DNA from: Congregibacter variabilis
GTDB taxonomy: Bacteria; Pseudomonadota; Gammaproteobacteria; Pseudomonadales; Halieaceae
Reading direction: 5' to 3'
Assembly: GCF_045689235.1 (NCBI RefSeq)
Contig: NZ_CP136864.1
Span: 1,736,001-1,800,000 of the forward strand
Length of the DNA: 64,000 bases
Made by a program: the position numbers and the translations under genes. The notes under the pieces are model-generated. The model was not told where the DNA came from. It made no database searches and worked only from the letters and a program-made list of their open reading frames with translations. This document shows, piece after piece, positions 54,188 to 63,592 of this stretch (positions are counted from its first letter, which is position 1; the number at the start of each line of letters is the position of its first letter).

Positions 54188-56122
54188 CTAGAACCCGTAC
54201 TCAAACCCCACCAAAACCCGGTCGTTGTCGCCAAACTGTCCAAACAAGCCCTGGCGGTTACCGCTGAAGGTATCCGCGCCAAGCCATAGCTGAAGTTCAC
54301 TCGCCAACCAATAACTCAGCTTTAACTGCAGCTGTGTGTCGCTATCATTGATTGAGTGAATACCAATACCTCTAAAACGCCATGTCGCATTCGCGAAATC
54401 CTGTTGATACAGCAGCGTTAATGTCTGCTCAGATTCGTCCCGACCCATGCTGTCGACATGATCAAAGAGATAGCTGTTGAAGATCTGTGCAGAGATCAGC
54501 GCATCCATAGACAGCGCCCAATCCACACCGATCAGCGCTGAGAATTCACCGCTCTCGGCCACAGCCTCATTAGCTAGGGTGTTCGTGGGCTGAAAGGTAT
54601 CCGAGTTGTAGGCAAGCTCGCCTCGCAGCGTCACATCACCAAAGGCGTTAGAGAACGCGCCACCCAGTAAGTGACTGCGCTGATACTCGGGCTCAAGTAA
54701 GAGGCTCATCGGTCCGCGCACGCGCACAGGTAGCACTGGCGCATCAAGATAGCGATACAGATAATTCAGACTTAAATCCCAACCCGCGACAAAACCCGAC
54801 AGCGCAAAACCCGCGTCGCTGTCCGAGAAAATATTGTCCGGTTTGTCTGCCTCCAAAAGTCCAGTAATGGGCACCTGCGGAATGATCCGCGGTGAGCTAA
54901 ATCCAAAAGGGGTGTCGAGCTCGGCGAGCTCGTGATAGGTCGTATCGGGAATCCACAGCAGTTGCAGGCTCGCTGCGTCACCCACGGGCACAGTGACGTT
55001 AGCCGTCCACAGGGGAATACGGGAATCATCAAAGTCATCGAGAATGAACTCCCGAAAACTCTGCGGATTGACCACGTCCAGCACCTTGATGCCGTCGGCC
55101 TGCCCCCAGACCACCTGCTGCTTACCCAGACGCCAGTCCGTGTTCCCTAACTGAAAATCCACAAACAGTTCGCGCAGCGAAACCTCGGCCTCACCACTGT
55201 TAAACCAAGGTGCACTGATATCCGAATAATTCGGCGGACGACGATCCGTAGGTCCAAGATCCCCCACTCCGTCCAAGCGAACGCGAAGGATCGCGGTGAG
55301 GTCTACACCATTGGCAAAGCGGACATCCCAGCGCGGCTGGACAATGGACTCAAACTTCTGCGACTCAGATGGCTCGGTCGCAAAGGCCCACTCGTGCTGC
55401 CAGGTACCCGAAAAGTCCACGAGCGTGCCGGTCTTGGGCTTACGCCGTGGAGGAGCGGCCGTGGACGTCGCGCTACTTGCAACAGGCTCTGGGTCTGGGT
55501 CTGGGTCTGATGGCACAACAGACATAGAGTTCTGCGTTTTTGGCAGCGGTGCGGCTGCCACAGCAACTACCGTCTCTTCTGCCGCGGCGGGCTCTATAGG
55601 AGCCGTCGCCTTTTGGGGCTCAACTGCTTCCACGGGCTGCACCGAAACTGCGGCCTTAGCAACTTCAGCAGACAAATCAGACTCCGCCCAAATATCCACA
55701 ACCAGCCGATGCCCCCGCCCAGCCTCCTGATTTGGCGTTAGGCTGAAATGCCGGGTCTGATAGTTACCAGAAGCAAGATTCACGACTATGCGAAGGTCTT
55801 CGGCAGCCCGCGGGGAGTGATCAATTCCTAGTATGGGCGAGCCCTTAAAGTTATCTGGGAGCGACTCAGCACTAAAGCCAGTGTCACTCAGATCCAGTAC
55901 GAGTCGCTCGGGATTACTCAGACGAAAGAATCGATATTCCGTCGCAGCACTCAAATCAACCACGACACGCGTGCGCTCTGGTGACACACCCAATCGCAGA
56001 CCCGTAACACTTTTTGACTGCGCCAAAGCAGGCTGCGCAGCACCGAGCAATAGCAAAGCTGCCAGAGCCGCGAAGGCCACGAGGGCTGATGTGAGCCCTT
56101 GATTGAGCGTGCGCTTAGTCAT
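54188..56122 (-). CDS. AMIN domain fused to DUF1302-like outer-membrane beta-barrel
   Basis: The protein has 644 residues. A signal peptide is cleaved after ALA (near residue 34). Residues about 37-150 form an AMIN domain (TGLRLGVSPERTRVVVDLS, LVLDLSDTGF), which usually binds envelope polymers. A Pro/Ala/Glu-rich linker with DPDPDPEP follows to about residue 230. The remainder is a beta-barrel resembling DUF1302 (WRLGKQQVVWGQADGIKVLDVVNPQ in two blocks, final FEYGF). DUF1302 proteins commonly accompany RND transporters with LolA-like partners, as here. Its ATG overlaps the RND gene stop (ATGA), so they form one unit. Confidence 0.8.
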   Translation of the reverse strand: MTKRTLNQGLTSALVAFAALAALLLLGAAQPALAQSKSVTGLRLGVSPERTRVVVDLSAATEYRFFRLSNPERLVLDLSDTGFSAESLPDNFKGSPILGIDHSPRAAEDLRIVVNLASGNYQTRHFSLTPNQEAGRGHRLVVDIWAESDLSAEVAKAAVSVQPVEAVEPQKATAPIEPAAAEETVVAVAAAPLPKTQNSMSVVPSDPDPDPEPVASSATSTAAPPRRKPKTGTLVDFSGTWQHEWAFATEPSESQKFESIVQPRWDVRFANGVDLTAILRVRLDGVGDLGPTDRRPPNYSDISAPWFNSGEAEVSLRELFVDFQLGNTDWRLGKQQVVWGQADGIKVLDVVNPQSFREFILDDFDDSRIPLWTANVTVPVGDAASLQLLWIPDTTYHELAELDTPFGFSSPRIIPQVPITGLLEADKPDNIFSDSDAGFALSGFVAGWDLSLNYLYRYLDAPVLPVRVRGPMSLLLEPEYQRSHLLGGAFSNAFGDVTLRGELAYNSDTFQPTNTLANEAVAESGEFSALIGVDWALSMDALISAQIFNSYLFDHVDSMGRDESEQTLTLLYQQDFANATWRFRGIGIHSINDSDTQLQLKLSYWLASELQLWLGADTFSGNRQGLFGQFGDNDRVLVGFEYGF

Positions 56123-59100
56123 AGCCCGCGCTTCAGGGCCTGCTGTGTGAACACGCGCTCGTCGATGGGCGTCTGATAATCAACGTCGGCAAACAGCAAT
56201 TCCGTACTGTGACCCGTCTGATGATTACTCATAGTCACTCTGTGTCTCGTCCAGATACCATTGATCTGTCGCACCTCTTCTGCTTTGAGTGTTTTTAGCG
56301 CTTCGCCTTTAACATCCCAAAAATCAGCCTGAACCACAATCCAATTACTACCATCTATAAAAGCCTCGGTTCGCGAGTAGCCCAGCTCTTTGGCGACAGC
56401 CTCTGACTTGGGCATCGCTTGAACGCGATAAATCCCCTCGCGATCACTGGGCAAAAGTTCGTAATCGTAGTCCTCGGCGCTGAGTTGGCCGTCGAGCTTC
56501 ATGTCTTCAAAACTAAAGTCCGTACCCAAAAAATAGTCGCCGCGATCAGCTGCGGGAATGCGCCGCACTTTACGAAGCGCGGGCAGATACAGCCACTGGT
56601 CGTCCTCGGTGGTATTGGGGTAATCCCAGGTGAGCACTGCCGTGTCACGGATATTGGCCGGCGCGGTAAAGAACAAAACAAGACGCCGCTCCTCGCCGAA
56701 GTATTGCCGGTAGCTTTGCGTCTGCCGTTCGCGAGTACGGCCGCGCTTATCGGTCGTGCGAAAGAGTAATGAGCGTGTGACCTGCTCACCCTGGGGCACG
56801 GCATTCACCCGGGCTACAATTTCATCGGCAGTCAGGCTGTCCTGCGCAAACACATCAGAACTGGGGGCACCGAGCGCGACGATCAACAGCAGTAAGGACG
56901 CAGCGCCACCCGCACGATGAATAAACGCTGGGCGAACCAGATAAACGATTGCCGGCAGCAGCGTCACACTTGCTAAAAAGGCCACAGCCATGGACAGCAT
57001 GACAATGCTGCCAAAATCACGGAGCTGCGTAACCTGGCTAAAAATCAGCACACCAAAGCCACAGGCAACCGCCAATACGTTTAGCAATAAAGCACGACCT
57101 GTGGTCACAAAGAACTGCACAAACATCTCCTCGTGTTTTTGCGCCTTTCGCTCTGGTGATTCACTGAGCGATTCCAACTCCCGATTCAACGTCCGCAAAC
57201 GACTCAAGGTATGGATCGCAAAGTCCACACCCAGACCAATAGCCACGGCGGCAAACATGGAGGTACCCACCCCCAGAGTCAGGCCACGCAAGACCATAAA
57301 GGCGTACACGATCAACACCGCCGCAATAACCGGCAGAAGAGTATACCCCCCGGCCCAAAGAGACCGGAAACTCGCCGCCGCCACCAACCAGACCAACAAA
57401 AGCGCAATCAGTAGTCCGCGAAAGTGCGAATCGCCGATATTGCGAATCCAGTGATAGTTCAAACTCACCCGCCCGCTCATGGTCGCCTTAACATCCTGAT
57501 CAAAGTGCCTGGCAATGTAGGCATCCAAAGACTCGTACACCGCTTTGATTTGGCGATACCCGCCGTGGTTCATGGTGATGCGCACATTGGCACTGCGATA
57601 GTCGTAATCCACTTCTTGGGCGAAATCATCAGGATCTGCTGAGAAGCTATACAACAAAAAGTACTGAGCCACTTCTTCGCGGGACTGCGGTAAAACGTAG
57701 TCTTCTTTGTCTCCGGAGGTAAGGACACGATTCATCTGCTTGAGATAATCCACAATACTCGACGCGCCCTTTACATGCGGCAGCGTGAGCGCATAGTCCT
57801 GCAGCGCCTGCATGCGCATGAGGACGTCTGGATCATAAATACCCTCAGCCTCGGGCGTCTCAACCACGATATCCAAGGTGTTGGTGCCGTTGAGATATTC
57901 ATTGATCGCCTTGTCCGCGGCGACGATGGCCTCCTCGGGATGAAATAGACGAATGCGATCGGCGTCGACCACCAAGTTGCTCGCAGCAAATGCCCCTAAA
58001 ACTCCCAGCGTCAAAAAGCCGAAAATCATAGTTCTCGGGTTTTTAAGCGTCAGTGCACCTATACGCTCGAGTACGCCACCTAGACCGTCTTTAGTACCAG
58101 CGCGCTGCCGGTCAATGAATTGCTGGGCAACCTGCACACGAAACAGGCTCATCAATATAGGCAAGGCCACGATGGAGTACAGCCAGGCCGCAGCCACACC
58201 CAATGCCGCAAACAGCCCAAAATACTTAAAGGGCGGCATGTAGGCGGCAAAGTACAAACCCAAAAATCCCGCGGCGGTTGTCAGTGAGGTAATGGTCACA
58301 GGCAGCCACATGGCACTCATTGTCGACACGATTAGCTCGCTGCGTGGTATCTGCGGAGCCTTGGATTGCGCCTCATAAAAGTGGCTAAAAATGTGAATGG
58401 TGTCAGCCACAGAGATACCGATGAGGATCACAGGTAGTGCGTTGGTAATCACGTAGAAGGGAATTCCCAGCGCCGCCATGCTGCCTAGGGCAACACTCAC
58501 CGAGGCAATGATCATCATCACTGCAAGCAGCGCCGGGGCCAGACGCCGAAACGCGAAGATAATCATGAGCACGATGATCAATCCCGCCAGAGGATTCAGG
58601 CGCTGCGCGTCGGCATCGATGTATGCGCCGAGGTATCCGGCGATTGCACCCTCGCCCGCCACATGCGCAATCACGCCATCCGGGAGTTCAAACTTAGCAA
58701 GCAGAGCCAACATGTCGCGGTAGGTCTGCTCTGCCAGAGCTTCGTCAATCAATTGCACCACGATTAACGCGGCAGAACCATCTTCGGCGACGAGCGTGCC
58801 CAAAAACAGCGGAAAGTCCTCGACCTGAGCGCGCACCTCATCAGCCTCTTGCTGTGTTGCCGGCAGTGGGTCAAGCAAAGGCACCACCTCGATGCCGGAG
58901 TAGGTGCCGGTGATGAGTGATTCCGAGGCGAGACTCAGGGTGTTGTTGGCATCAACATTGGGTAACTCATCGACAGCAGCAGTCAGCGAAGATATGGCCT
59001 GCAGGATATCGGGTCGATAAATGCCATCAGGGCCATCGGCCACTAGCGCGATAAGCATGGGATCAGACAAACCAAACTGCTCGCGGATGACGTCGCGATA

Positions 59101-59262
59101 AAGGAGCGCAGGATTATCGGGTGCCAGGAATGCGTCCGAACGCGTGTCCTTAGCCAGATCCTTGAGTCCGAACAGCGACGCCAGCAGCAAAAACACCAAC
59201 GGCAACAGACACCGCTTGGGGTGCTCAATGAGGAATCGAAATAACTGTGAGGCCGCTAACAT
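56119..59262 (-). CDS. RND/MMPL transporter fused to LolA-like lipoprotein-sorting domain
   Basis: The protein has 1047 residues. Residues 1-783 are an RND transporter of the MMPL/COG1033 type, with twelve membrane segments and two large periplasmic loops (for example VILIGISVADTIHIFSHFYE and AIGLGVDFAIHTLSRL, the two helix-4-like segments). Residues 807-1047 are a LolA-like outer-membrane lipoprotein-sorting domain (LFRTTDKRGRTRERQTQSY, DDQWLYLPALRKVRRIPA, GTDFSFEDMKL). Between them lies a hydrophobic stretch ending in DVFAQ that looks like an ordinary signal peptide. It may carry lipids or lipoproteins to the outer membrane with the barrel protein encoded just downstream. Confidence 0.88.
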   Translation of the reverse strand: MLAASQLFRFLIEHPKRCLLPLVFLLLASLFGLKDLAKDTRSDAFLAPDNPALLYRDVIREQFGLSDPMLIALVADGPDGIYRPDILQAISSLTAAVDELPNVDANNTLSLASESLITGTYSGIEVVPLLDPLPATQQEADEVRAQVEDFPLFLGTLVAEDGSAALIVVQLIDEALAEQTYRDMLALLAKFELPDGVIAHVAGEGAIAGYLGAYIDADAQRLNPLAGLIIVLMIIFAFRRLAPALLAVMMIIASVSVALGSMAALGIPFYVITNALPVILIGISVADTIHIFSHFYEAQSKAPQIPRSELIVSTMSAMWLPVTITSLTTAAGFLGLYFAAYMPPFKYFGLFAALGVAAAWLYSIVALPILMSLFRVQVAQQFIDRQRAGTKDGLGGVLERIGALTLKNPRTMIFGFLTLGVLGAFAASNLVVDADRIRLFHPEEAIVAADKAINEYLNGTNTLDIVVETPEAEGIYDPDVLMRMQALQDYALTLPHVKGASSIVDYLKQMNRVLTSGDKEDYVLPQSREEVAQYFLLYSFSADPDDFAQEVDYDYRSANVRITMNHGGYRQIKAVYESLDAYIARHFDQDVKATMSGRVSLNYHWIRNIGDSHFRGLLIALLLVWLVAAASFRSLWAGGYTLLPVIAAVLIVYAFMVLRGLTLGVGTSMFAAVAIGLGVDFAIHTLSRLRTLNRELESLSESPERKAQKHEEMFVQFFVTTGRALLLNVLAVACGFGVLIFSQVTQLRDFGSIVMLSMAVAFLASVTLLPAIVYLVRPAFIHRAGGAASLLLLIVALGAPSSDVFAQDSLTADEIVARVNAVPQGEQVTRSLLFRTTDKRGRTRERQTQSYRQYFGEERRLVLFFTAPANIRDTAVLTWDYPNTTEDDQWLYLPALRKVRRIPAADRGDYFLGTDFSFEDMKLDGQLSAEDYDYELLPSDREGIYRVQAMPKSEAVAKELGYSRTEAFIDGSNWIVVQADFWDVKGEALKTLKAEEVRQINGIWTRHRVTMSNHQTGHSTELLFADVDYQTPIDERVFTQQALKRGL

Positions 59263-59595
59263 GACTGCATGCTAGCGATTTACGAAGCGGGGGTCACGCG
59301 TAGCGCACGCAAAAAGTTGTCGGGGAGAAACTTGCATTCCCCCTTAGTGCTGGCGCGCACGCTCCTTCTCAGCCACAGAAATCCCAGACACTTAGATCAA
59401 GTAAAACTCACCGAACGAGGAACGGTCACACGAACCGTGTTAACAGCCTGCTCTCTCTAATGTTCTGGAAGCCCCACACGTTGGGTTTCAAAAGTTAAAA
59501 GAGAAAATCACAGCTAAGAATCATCACCAAATCTGGCGAAGCCTTCATCCTCAAAGGAACGCAAAATCTCGGCGCCCAAGTGACCACGCTACGCC
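59263..59595. other. Intergenic stretch without a convincing gene
   Basis: These 333 bp lie between the RND gene start and the stop of the flavoprotein gene, both on the minus strand. A 63-codon plus-strand frame at 59269-59460 has no family or good start and is regarded as chance. A weak hairpin (GAAGCCC...GGGTTTC) is present at about 59468-59489. The RND promoter is expected here. Confidence 0.5.
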
Positions 59596-61227
59596 TCAGT
59601 CCAAATACCGCCCCGGCGCCAAAATCCGATTGGGATCCAGCTGATCGCGAATGCCATTCATAAACGTCTCATAGGCCTCGGTGCGTGGAGGCATCTTACC
59701 CACTGTCTGAATCCCCAATCTATACGGGTAATACCCAATAGCGCAGAACTGCTTGAGCATCTCGTCGTGGCAGGCCATGGCTCGCTCGTCCTCACCATCG
59801 ACATCACGGTCGTAGGCGATATTCACCACACAATCGATAGTGCGCTCCGTGAGCATGGTTATAGACACCGCTGGCTCGTAACCGTGCGCCAGCATGGTAT
59901 CCCTGACGATATGCCAGATCGCCTCCGCATGCTCACCGCTGTTGGGAGCGATGGGCGCAATCCACATCACGCCACAGCGATCCTCCTCGGGACTTAAGTC
60001 ACCCGAAGCCACAGGCATGGAAGGCTTGCGCCAGTAATTGGATGGCAGCATGCCGTCGCTGGGCTCGCCGCGAGTCATGCCGAACACCGGCTTGAGCATC
60101 TTCATGAGCTCGGGAAGGTTCGTACCGGTAATCATTTGATACGGCTTTGCGAAGGTCTCGGCCAGGCGCAGTAAAAGCGTGTCCATAAACATAAGCCGAT
60201 GCACTTTGCCGCGCAGCGCCTTTTTGATGCGACCCCGAGCCGCTCTCACCTCGGCGCGAGTGCCGTACAAGGCACCGGATACATTCCAGGGGCCGCAGTC
60301 CCATTCCTTGCTCTTGGCATCCAGCACGTCTTTGGGTAGTGGCGTAGCGCCCTTGGCCACATCAAAAGGATAGCTCTGGATCGCTGCAATCATTTTGTAA
60401 TCGTTACCAATGTGCATGGCGCTCTTTATGGTGCCATCCAATCGCAAAGGTTTTAGCGCCTCGATGAGCTTTGGCAGATCCGCGTCGCTCTCTACCTTGC
60501 AGCTAAAGAACTGCATGTAGTCGGGTTTAGGCATGAGCCAGATGGTCGCCTCGACGATGACCCCGAGATTAGACTGGGTAAACAATCCGTCGTAATGCGG
60601 GCCCACACCCCAGCGGTACACATCCACCGCCTGAGCGTTCTCATACTGACCAAAACCCGTGCGCAGTAAATCGCCCTGAGGCAGCACGACCTGAAATCCC
60701 CCCACGTGAGCGAAGTGATCCGAGAAAGCGGTGTGCCCAAAGCCCCGTTCGGCAATGTTGCCGATCATGCTGTGATGCGGTGATGCGCCGGTGACGTCAA
60801 TCCAGAACGGCGCGTCTTGCTCCACCAAAAAATCAAACAACATTTGCTGAGTAACGCCCGGCTGTACGCGCACATAACCCAGCTCTGCGTTGTACTCGAC
60901 GATCTTATCGAGTCGTTTGAGCTCCATGATCACGCTGCCACTTTTGCTGGGCACCTTGGAGCCGTAACCGGTATTCAGACCCGTACTGATCGGATACACC
61001 GGCACCAGAAATTCATTGGCAATGCGCAAAATCGCCTGCACGTCTTCGATACTCGCAGGGCGCAACACCGCAGGCACTGCCTGCTCTGTATGAAAAGTCG
61101 CTGTGGCGTAGCTGGCAAGCGTCTCGCCATCAATCAGCACATACTCGTCGCCCAGGAGTTGCCTAAAGGCCTCGATGGCGGAGCTCAGGTCACCCGATGA
61201 TGTGTCTTGATTATTTTCGTCAACCAT
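59596..61227 (-). CDS. FAD-linked oxidase of the vanillyl-alcohol-oxidase/p-cresol methylhydroxylase type
   Basis: The protein has 543 residues. The N-terminal FAD-binding PCMH domain shows AVPAVLRPASIEDVQAILRI, YPISTGLNTGYGSKVP and PGVTQQMLFDFLVE, with SPHHSMIGNIAERGFGHT as the pyrophosphate-binding block. The C-terminal half (RLGIQTVGKMPPRTEAYE, LDPNRILAPGRYLD) is typical of 4-cresol dehydrogenase and vanillyl-alcohol oxidase relatives. Its substrate is probably a phenol or alcohol. ATG 61227 overlaps the acyltransferase stop (TAATG), which suggests a joint pathway. No signal peptide is seen. Confidence 0.88.
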   Translation of the reverse strand: MVDENNQDTSSGDLSSAIEAFRQLLGDEYVLIDGETLASYATATFHTEQAVPAVLRPASIEDVQAILRIANEFLVPVYPISTGLNTGYGSKVPSKSGSVIMELKRLDKIVEYNAELGYVRVQPGVTQQMLFDFLVEQDAPFWIDVTGASPHHSMIGNIAERGFGHTAFSDHFAHVGGFQVVLPQGDLLRTGFGQYENAQAVDVYRWGVGPHYDGLFTQSNLGVIVEATIWLMPKPDYMQFFSCKVESDADLPKLIEALKPLRLDGTIKSAMHIGNDYKMIAAIQSYPFDVAKGATPLPKDVLDAKSKEWDCGPWNVSGALYGTRAEVRAARGRIKKALRGKVHRLMFMDTLLLRLAETFAKPYQMITGTNLPELMKMLKPVFGMTRGEPSDGMLPSNYWRKPSMPVASGDLSPEEDRCGVMWIAPIAPNSGEHAEAIWHIVRDTMLAHGYEPAVSITMLTERTIDCVVNIAYDRDVDGEDERAMACHDEMLKQFCAIGYYPYRLGIQTVGKMPPRTEAYETFMNGIRDQLDPNRILAPGRYLD

Positions 61228-62087
61228 TAGTGCGGACTCTCCTGACCGACCAGCTTCAGTAATTGCGGCAAACCTACCGTGTCCAAGCCCACCAACCTGG
61301 ACCCTGAACGTACTCTGGAGACCTTGCGATCCCCCTCGGGAAGAAGAATCTCCGCGAACTGACTACGAACAACCTCGTAGCAAAGGCGGAGTTCGTCAGG
61401 CGCATTGCGGATCGCTTCATCGATGTTCAGGTAATAGGGCGCGCGGATCCCTTTGTAATCAAAGTCTTCGCCCACCCGCTTTACCGTGACACCGGTTCTG
61501 CGAAGAATCGACGGCAGGAATGGCTCCATTATCGCGAAGCAGTCTTTGCGGCGCATCAGGTCCGCCGCCGCCGACGCTGCCAGAAAGAGCGACACCGCTA
61601 TGAGTGAGAATGTGCGTTTTTCGCGTGCAGCAAAGTGCAGCGAGTCTGTGTCACCAAAACGCGTGGCCTTTTCTCCGCGGCGGCGCCGAAACTGCCCTTC
61701 TACAGCCAATCGGGAAATCTCTGCCATGGAACCTCTACGACTCTCAAAGTGACTAAAGAAGTCTTTATCCAAGCTGCCGTCGCAGTGATCTTCCATAGGC
61801 ATACGCGTGCTATCTTCGACAGTCACCAAGCGCACGCAGCCGGCGGGTACACCGCTTGATTTATGAGTGACCAGACAGTGGATAGACTGATCATCAAAGG
61901 CGTCGGTTTCCATCTCATCACGAAACGCCTTGGGGTCCTCGTAACCGAATTCCTCGCAGTACACGCTATAGCGCACACGATACACGTCGGCCTTTTGCTC
62001 ATCAGTCAGAGCCAACGAGAGCTCGAAGAACTGCGCAAAATCCATAAAGAGAGAGGACATCTCTGGATTGACTATTGGTTCAGACAT
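61227..62087 (-). CDS. PEP-CTERM/exosortase system-associated acyltransferase
   Basis: The protein has 286 residues and a LuxI/GNAT-like fold. VYRVRYSVYCEEFGYED near residue 35 is the conserved R...Y..VYC.E block, and VPAGCVRLV with MAEISRLAVEGQFRRR carries the acyl-donor-side motifs. It matches the exosortase-associated acyltransferase family (TIGR03694), related to N-acyl amino acid synthases. It would join a fatty acyl group from ACP or CoA to an amine. The product could be an envelope lipid or signal, perhaps further oxidised by the flavoprotein encoded just after it. Confidence 0.9.
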   Translation of the reverse strand: MSEPIVNPEMSSLFMDFAQFFELSLALTDEQKADVYRVRYSVYCEEFGYEDPKAFRDEMETDAFDDQSIHCLVTHKSSGVPAGCVRLVTVEDSTRMPMEDHCDGSLDKDFFSHFESRRGSMAEISRLAVEGQFRRRRGEKATRFGDTDSLHFAAREKRTFSLIAVSLFLAASAAADLMRRKDCFAIMEPFLPSILRRTGVTVKRVGEDFDYKGIRAPYYLNIDEAIRNAPDELRLCYEVVRSQFAEILLPEGDRKVSRVRSGSRLVGLDTVGLPQLLKLVGQESPH

Positions 62088-62158
62088 TTACAGGACCCTT
62101 ATTCTTTATCTGCAGAGTATAGAAGGTCTTTCACTTCACTGCCGCCCTTTGCCAGAGT

Positions 62159-62638
62159 CTAGACCAAGCCCTCTAGCAAGGCCTTGGCATGAGATCGCGT
62201 CAGTCCGTCAATCTGTTCAACGGTCATTCGTACACCCGCTTTGTTTCCAAAATACGGATCCGGAATATCCAGTCCACTAGGATCAAGTAATTCAATACGC
62301 TCCGCAGCCTCTGGAAATCGCTCGCACAATACGTCCCGGTGGCTATTCTCCATAACCAACACAAGCGCAGCTTCATCCATGAGCCCTTGCGAGGCCGCCT
62401 GGGCTCGCATACCCGATGACTTTACTCCCATTTCATGGAGTATCGACATCACCCGTGGGTCGGGACGCCGTCCAGGGGCACCCACTTCCGTGCCCGCTGA
62501 GCGCACCGCGACCGAGCCCCCCTTCCCCAGAGCTTTTAGATGATGCCTTAACAGCGCTTCTGCCGCCGGTGAGCGACAGACGTTGGCAGTGCAAACCATC
62601 AGCACCGTAAGCTCGGGGCGACGGAAGGGCCAGATCAC
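62159..62638 (-). CDS. Low-molecular-weight protein-tyrosine phosphatase (Wzb-like)
   Basis: The protein has 159 residues. The phosphate-binding loop VCTANVCRS gives C16-x5-R22, and the general acid sits in DIPDPYFGN. Such phosphatases (Wzb, Etp) dephosphorylate Wzc-type tyrosine kinases. The partner here is probably the autokinase at 39129-40202. The start overlaps the stop of the protease gene, so the two are translated together. No membrane segment is present. Confidence 0.9.
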   Translation of the reverse strand: MIWPFRRPELTVLMVCTANVCRSPAAEALLRHHLKALGKGGSVAVRSAGTEVGAPGRRPDPRVMSILHEMGVKSSGMRAQAASQGLMDEAALVLVMENSHRDVLCERFPEAAERIELLDPSGLDIPDPYFGNKAGVRMTVEQIDGLTRSHAKALLEGLV

Positions 62639-63408
62639 TACAGGCCCTCCAGTAATGCATGGAGGTGCCTCACCGGAATCGCATAAGCAATCCCCGAAGG
62701 AGCCGACAACAGAGTCTCGCGACTCTCCTTTACAAACACACTGTTCATTACGCCTATCACCTCGCCTGTTGTGCTGCGGTACACCGCAGAACCGCTGTTG
62801 CCTGGGTAGGCAATGGCATCGAGCTGATAAACATTAAAGGGAGCACGCAATCGGCTCATTTGCACCGCGTCCAATTGCCGGCCCTGATCTGCCGGCCGGG
62901 CGACTGGCATGATAGCCGACACAATTCCCTCATGAGTTATGGGGTAAAGCCCCAACACCGCCCCAATGGGAAATCCGGTAAAAGCCACCCGCTCTCCCGG
63001 CCGAACACGATCATCTGCGGCAAGACTCATCGCTGGCAGGCGGCCACCTTCATAGGCCAGCACCGCAAGGTCATGCTCCGGGTCATTCTTGATAACGCGG
63101 GCAAAGCGCTGCTGTGACGTATTCCCACGCCCGCTAAATATAGCAATCTGCTCGCGACCATCGCTATCTAGGTCCGTGGGGATCACGTGCGCATTGGTCA
63201 CCACATAACTGCCATCGGCTGCCTGGACGATAAAGCCCGTGCCCATTAATCGCCTGGGGGGGCGGCCTCCAGTGGGTGCCCGAAGCGGATAGGCGGCTCC
63301 AACCCCAACCACAGACGGGGTGAGTCGTTCCAGCAAGTCCGGCAACTCCTCCCCTAAGACCGACCCGCTAACCAGCAGCATCCATAGAAAATGTACAAGG
63401 CGAATCAT
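62638..63408 (-). CDS. Trypsin-like periplasmic serine protease
   Basis: ATG 63408 (MIRLVHFLWMLLVSG) gives 256 residues with a signal peptide directly at the start; the longer frame to 63498 is less likely. The chymotrypsin-fold catalytic residues are His74 (TNAHV), Asp113 (HDLAVL) and Ser205 (GNSGSAV). There is no PDZ domain, unlike DegP. It is probably periplasmic and could process or control components of the EPS or exosortase system. It shares its promoter region with the divergent EpsB-type gene at 63713. Confidence 0.85.
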   Translation of the reverse strand: MIRLVHFLWMLLVSGSVLGEELPDLLERLTPSVVGVGAAYPLRAPTGGRPPRRLMGTGFIVQAADGSYVVTNAHVIPTDLDSDGREQIAIFSGRGNTSQQRFARVIKNDPEHDLAVLAYEGGRLPAMSLAADDRVRPGERVAFTGFPIGAVLGLYPITHEGIVSAIMPVARPADQGRQLDAVQMSRLRAPFNVYQLDAIAYPGNSGSAVYRSTTGEVIGVMNSVFVKESRETLLSAPSGIAYAIPVRHLHALLEGL

Positions 63409-63517
63409 CAAACACTCACTCACCGGGCATAGCCCAAGACAGAGCGCCCATAATGGCCTGCCGCGCAGGTTTACGAAAGCCAATATGGCCGCTCTCACAG
63501 GCGACCCGGGGCCTGAA

Positions 63518-63533
63518 TGTGAGCCAGTTCACA
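63518..63533 (+). promoter_or_regulatory. CRP/Vfr/Clp-type binding site (TGTGA-N6-TCACA)
   Basis: TGTGA GCCAGT TCACA is a perfect match to both CRP-family half-sites with the correct six-base spacer. It is about 180 bp upstream of the EpsB-type start and about 110 bp upstream of the protease start. A CRP-family regulator may control the priming step of the polysaccharide. Confidence 0.55.
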
Positions 63534-63592
63534 CCCCGTCAAGGCGGCTTTTGACCCATTTCAGGTCTTTTTGAGCGCGCTGTCACAATTCT

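Noticed and set aside
59269..59460. A 63-codon plus-strand frame in the gap before the flavoprotein gene
   Set aside because: It overlaps nothing useful, has no family, no clear ribosome site and a composition like non-coding DNA.
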